16,224 nucleotides of DNA from Ruminococcaceae bacterium UBA1438 (GTDB taxonomy: Bacteria > Bacillota > Clostridia > Oscillospirales > Acutalibacteraceae): the NCBI GenBank assembly GCA_002329285.1, contig DCTO01000060.1, positions 8,586 to 24,809 on the forward strand, written 5' to 3'. Numbering within the stretch: the first letter of the stretch is position 1; every line of letters starts with the position of its first letter. This document shows positions 14,045 to 16,224 of the stretch, piece after piece. Position numbers and translations under genes: made by a program. The notes beneath the pieces were generated by a model. It had not been told where the DNA came from. It was given only the letters and a program-made list of their open reading frames with translations, and ran no database searches.

Positions 14045-14869
14045 TCATTTAAGCTTTTCCCTGGCAAGCCTTGAAAGATAATATCCAACCGAAAATGCAA
14101 AGATTGAAACTGCAAAAAGATATATTTTTGTTTGGCTGTTAAAAAGCAACTCAAAAACTGACGGGCTGACTTTGAATAAAAAGGCTCTGTCTGCAAGCCC
14201 GGCTGCGACGCAGGAAAGAAAAGCGAATAGAACAGAAAGATAATAAACAGGTTTATCGGTTATAAACAGCATAAAGAGAATCGGTGCCGGATTTCCCGTT
14301 AAAAGCAAAAGCGAAGCCATAATCAAAATTTCCGAACGGTGTTCCCTGTCATAATGAATTTTTGAAATACATATACCGCAAAGGCAAAACGTGAAGATTG
14401 CCTCTGCTGATAAAAAAAGCCCTGAATAAGATTGCGGATTTGCTTCGGAAAGATTAACAAATCCACATATTAAATCACCTTTTATAAGTCTTGCGCCGCC
14501 TTCTGACGATTGGAACATCAAATTTTCATAATCGAATAATCCGAATGTTTTTAAAACTGTGTTTACTGCAGAAAAAAGATAAAGGTTTTTCGGAAGATAA
14601 GATGTTAGAAGCAGCGCAAGTTTTTCTGAAAACACAATTAAGAATACCAAATAAATAGCAGAAAAAATAAACCATATTGTTTTTATAACCCATGATTTTA
14701 TATATCTGAAAACGAACCAAAGAACAATCAATACAAATACAATGGCAAAATATTTATCGGCTTCAATTTTAATTAGATTAAGCAAATAATTAACAGCTGT
14801 TAGCAAGGAAAGAAACGCAATCGGCTTCATAAGAAAGCCGTAATCATATTTTTTCAAAGAAAGCTTCAT
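14045..14869 (-). CDS. Polytopic membrane protein, unknown function
   Basis: I do not recognise this 274-residue protein. It is very hydrophobic, with about eight predicted membrane spans. Examples are residues 14-35 (MKPIAFLSLLTAVNYLLNLI), 40-56, 63-82, a pair in the middle (LFLSAEAIFTFCLCGICI), IMASLLLLTGNPAPILFMLF, VYYLSVLFAFLSCVAAGL, and a last span near the C-terminus ending in SRLAREKLK. No catalytic motif or signal peptide stands out. The ATG at 14869 has no clear Shine-Dalgarno sequence; an internal ATG at residue 14 is an alternative but is no better. It lies upstream of the AlkD-like gene with a 21-nt gap, so the two may form an operon. A terminator for the gene upstream of it ends just before its start region. 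Confidence 0.75.
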   Translation of the reverse strand: MKLSLKKYDYGFLMKPIAFLSLLTAVNYLLNLIKIEADKYFAIVFVLIVLWFVFRYIKSWVIKTIWFIFSAIYLVFLIVFSEKLALLLTSYLPKNLYLFSAVNTVLKTFGLFDYENLMFQSSEGGARLIKGDLICGFVNLSEANPQSYSGLFLSAEAIFTFCLCGICISKIHYDREHRSEILIMASLLLLTGNPAPILFMLFITDKPVYYLSVLFAFLSCVAAGLADRAFLFKVSPSVFELLFNSQTKIYLFAVSIFAFSVGYYLSRLAREKLK

Positions 14870-14890
14870 AAATTAATTATTGGCAGATGG

Positions 14891-14920
14891 CAAAAAAATA
14901 AACACTCAAAGCGAGTGTTT
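14891..14920 (-). terminator. Terminator of the GH51/small-protein operon
   Basis: On the minus strand an 8-bp stem AAACACTC/GAGTGTTT (14913-14920 with 14900-14907) and a 5-nt loop are followed by ATTTTTTT. The stop codon of the 84-residue gene (14919-14921) overlaps the first bases of the stem. Confidence 0.85.
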
Positions 14921-15173
14921 ACCATAATTTATTATCTTCATTAGGGCAAGACTTATCTTTAAGCGCAGCCCTTATTTCAACATAGCAGCCGCATTTTCTG
15001 CACATGCCCGAAATGAGAAATTCACATTTTTTGCACAGCTCGAGCCGAGAATGATAAAGCGCCTTATTCGCAAGCAGATCCTGCTCAACCGTGCTCAGAT
15101 AATCAGAAACGGATTTAAAAGCAGCCTCCTCCCCTGCTTCAAGGAGGAGGCATTTTTTGCAAATATGTTCCAT
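14919..15173 (-). CDS. Small Cys-rich protein, probably DUF6171 family
   Basis: This 84-residue protein has cysteines paired as C5-x2-C8 near the N-terminus and C47-x2-C50, C58-x2-C61-x-C63 and a final C76-P. That pattern suggests one or two structural zinc sites. The middle part is a charged helix. The phrase LCKKCEFLISGMCRKCGCYVEIRAA matches my memory of a family of small Firmicutes proteins named DUF6171; the function is unknown. Its ATG overlaps the stop codon of the arabinofuranosidase gene by one base (TAATG) and no strong ribosome site is visible, so its translation probably depends on the upstream gene. No relation to arabinose use can be read from the sequence. Confidence 0.82.
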   Translation of the reverse strand: MEHICKKCLLLEAGEEAAFKSVSDYLSTVEQDLLANKALYHSRLELCKKCEFLISGMCRKCGCYVEIRAALKDKSCPNEDNKLW

Positions 15174-16224
15174 TATTCAATCACAAATTTAACAACCGCA
15201 CAGGCAGGAATATTAGCCGTAAAGCCATCGGAAAGCTTCCTGAAATCAGTGAATTCAACAGTTTTAACAACATCTGAATTATCAAAATCGTTCTTTTCAT
15301 GGCATTCCGCGGTTAAAATTTCCGCTCTGATTGATTTAATCTTTCTGTCTGCAATCTGGCATTTAATCTTTGACGCCTTCTTTGAAGAGGTGTTTGCAAT
15401 CGTTGAATAAATCACGCCATTTTCATCAACGGAAGCAGACTCCACAAGCTGCGGAAATGCCTTGCCGTCATTCTTTGACTCAATTTCGGGAGTTGTAATG
15501 TAAGAACCGAGGAGCGTATTTTCCTGATGCTCCTTAAACATTTTGAAAACATAATAGGTTGGTGTTTTAACGAGCTTTTTACCCTCGGTTAGAAGAACAG
15601 ACTGAAGAACATTAACCGTTTGAGCGATGTTTGCCATCTTAACCCTGTCAGAATGCTTGTTAAATATATTTAAAGTTACGCCGGCAATAATTGCATCGCG
15701 CATCGTATTTTGCTGATAAAGAAAGCCCGGATTTGTGCCCGGCTCAACATCATACCACGCGCCCCATTCATCAACAATCAAATCAATCCACTTTTGCGGA
15801 TTAACGCTGTTCATCATGGCAATATGATTTGTGATAAGCTCCTCCATGCGATAAGCCTTGCAGATTGTTGAATTATATTCAGTTTCATCAAATTCGGTAG
15901 CAGAGCCCTTGTGGTGCCAATGCCCCGTCGGGATTGTGTAATAATGAAGAGAAAGCAGATCTGCAGGGCCCTTAACCTTATTGGTAACCTCTTTGGTCCA
16001 ATGATAATCATCAACATTCGGTCCGCAGGCAACGCGCTTAATGTGCTCATTGCCCATATAATCACGGCAATAGGTGTTATATCTCTTAAAAAGGCAGCCG
16101 TAATATTCGGGATCCATATTACCGCCACAGCCCCAGCTTTCATTGCCAACGCCAAGATAATCAAGCTTCCACGGCTTTTCTGCTCCGTTTTTTTTGCGAA
16201 GCTCGCTCATTGGAGATTCGCCGT
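15173..16224 (-). CDS. GH51 alpha-L-arabinofuranosidase, C-terminal part (5' end outside window)
   Basis: GH51 enzymes remove terminal arabinofuranosyl units from arabinan, arabinoxylan and their oligosaccharides with retention of configuration. The frame stays open to the right edge of the window (GESP precedes the first visible Met at 16210), so the N-terminal third of the protein is missing. Counting from that Met, the general acid/base is E24 in GVGNESWGCGGNM and the nucleophile is E148 in IVDEWGAWYDVEPG. Between them is SLHYYTIPTG, and after them FLYQQNTMRDAIIAGVTLNIF, all typical of the (beta/alpha)8 barrel. A C-terminal beta-sandwich of about 150 residues completes the protein. Whether a signal peptide exists cannot be seen; most GH51 enzymes of this type are cytoplasmic. 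It is followed directly by the small Cys-rich gene. Confidence 0.94.
   Translation of the reverse strand, partial: GESPMSELRKKNGAEKPWKLDYLGVGNESWGCGGNMDPEYYGCLFKRYNTYCRDYMGNEHIKRVACGPNVDDYHWTKEVTNKVKGPADLLSLHYYTIPTGHWHHKGSATEFDETEYNSTICKAYRMEELITNHIAMMNSVNPQKWIDLIVDEWGAWYDVEPGTNPGFLYQQNTMRDAIIAGVTLNIFNKHSDRVKMANIAQTVNVLQSVLLTEGKKLVKTPTYYVFKMFKEHQENTLLGSYITTPEIESKNDGKAFPQLVESASVDENGVIYSTIANTSSKKASKIKCQIADRKIKSIRAEILTAECHEKNDFDNSDVVKTVEFTDFRKLSDGFTANIPACAVVKFVIE

Noticed and set aside
1..16224. CRISPR array, insertion sequence, phage or defence island
   Set aside because: No regularly spaced repeats, transposase, integrase, phage or recognisable defence genes were seen on either strand.

Overview
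The window looks like a chromosomal segment of an endospore-forming, Gram-positive member of the Clostridia, probably a gut-type Oscillospiraceae/Ruminococcaceae relative. The evidence is a moderate-to-low GC content, strong AGGAGG-type ribosome binding sites, some TTG starts, dipicolinate synthase genes (dpaA/dpaB), a membrane pyrophosphatase, a clostridial-style potABCD polyamine importer and an intracellular GH51 arabinofuranosidase. The species cannot be named from the sequence alone. The gene content is mostly ordinary housekeeping. No phage, insertion sequence or CRISPR array is visible.

Layout: (1) The 3' part of an RNase HI gene (+) ends at a hairpin shared with a convergent single-pass membrane protein (-, 392-1045). 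(2) That gene is divergent from a ROK-family sugar kinase-like gene (+, 1164-2045), which converges on a FliB-like Cys-cluster protein (-, 2082-3041). The two share one bidirectional terminator. (3) hppA (+, 3172-5259) is divergent from fliB and has its own promoter and terminator. (4) 5304-5744 is intergenic. It holds a stretch rich in inverted repeats with no convincing gene (about 5361-5570), a strong terminator, and a tRNA-Leu(GAG) gene (-) with a near-perfect promoter. (5) A long minus-strand block follows, reading from right to left: dpaA-dpaB (spore dipicolinic acid), then potA-potB-potC-potD (spermidine/putrescine ABC importer), then a HAD phosphatase. Start and stop codons overlap throughout the pot-HAD part. 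(6) murC (+, 11966-13339) is divergent from dpaA and converges, through a shared terminator, on an AlkD-like DNA alkylation repair gene preceded by an unknown polytopic membrane protein (-). (7) At the right edge, minus strand, are a 5'-truncated GH51 alpha-L-arabinofuranosidase and a small Cys-rich protein coupled to it by a 1-nt stop/start overlap.

How the genes work together: dpaA/dpaB make dipicolinate in the mother cell. potABCD form one importer: ATPase, two permeases and a binding protein that here has a C-terminal membrane anchor instead of a lipobox. murC and rnhA are housekeeping genes. hppA uses pyrophosphate to pump ions and has the residues of the K+-dependent subfamily. The points most worth a second look are the structured intergenic region beside tRNA-Leu, the ROK protein lacking two sugar-contact glutamates, the C-terminally anchored PotD, a perfect palindrome just downstream of the potA promoter, and the lack of a terminator between dpaB and potA.
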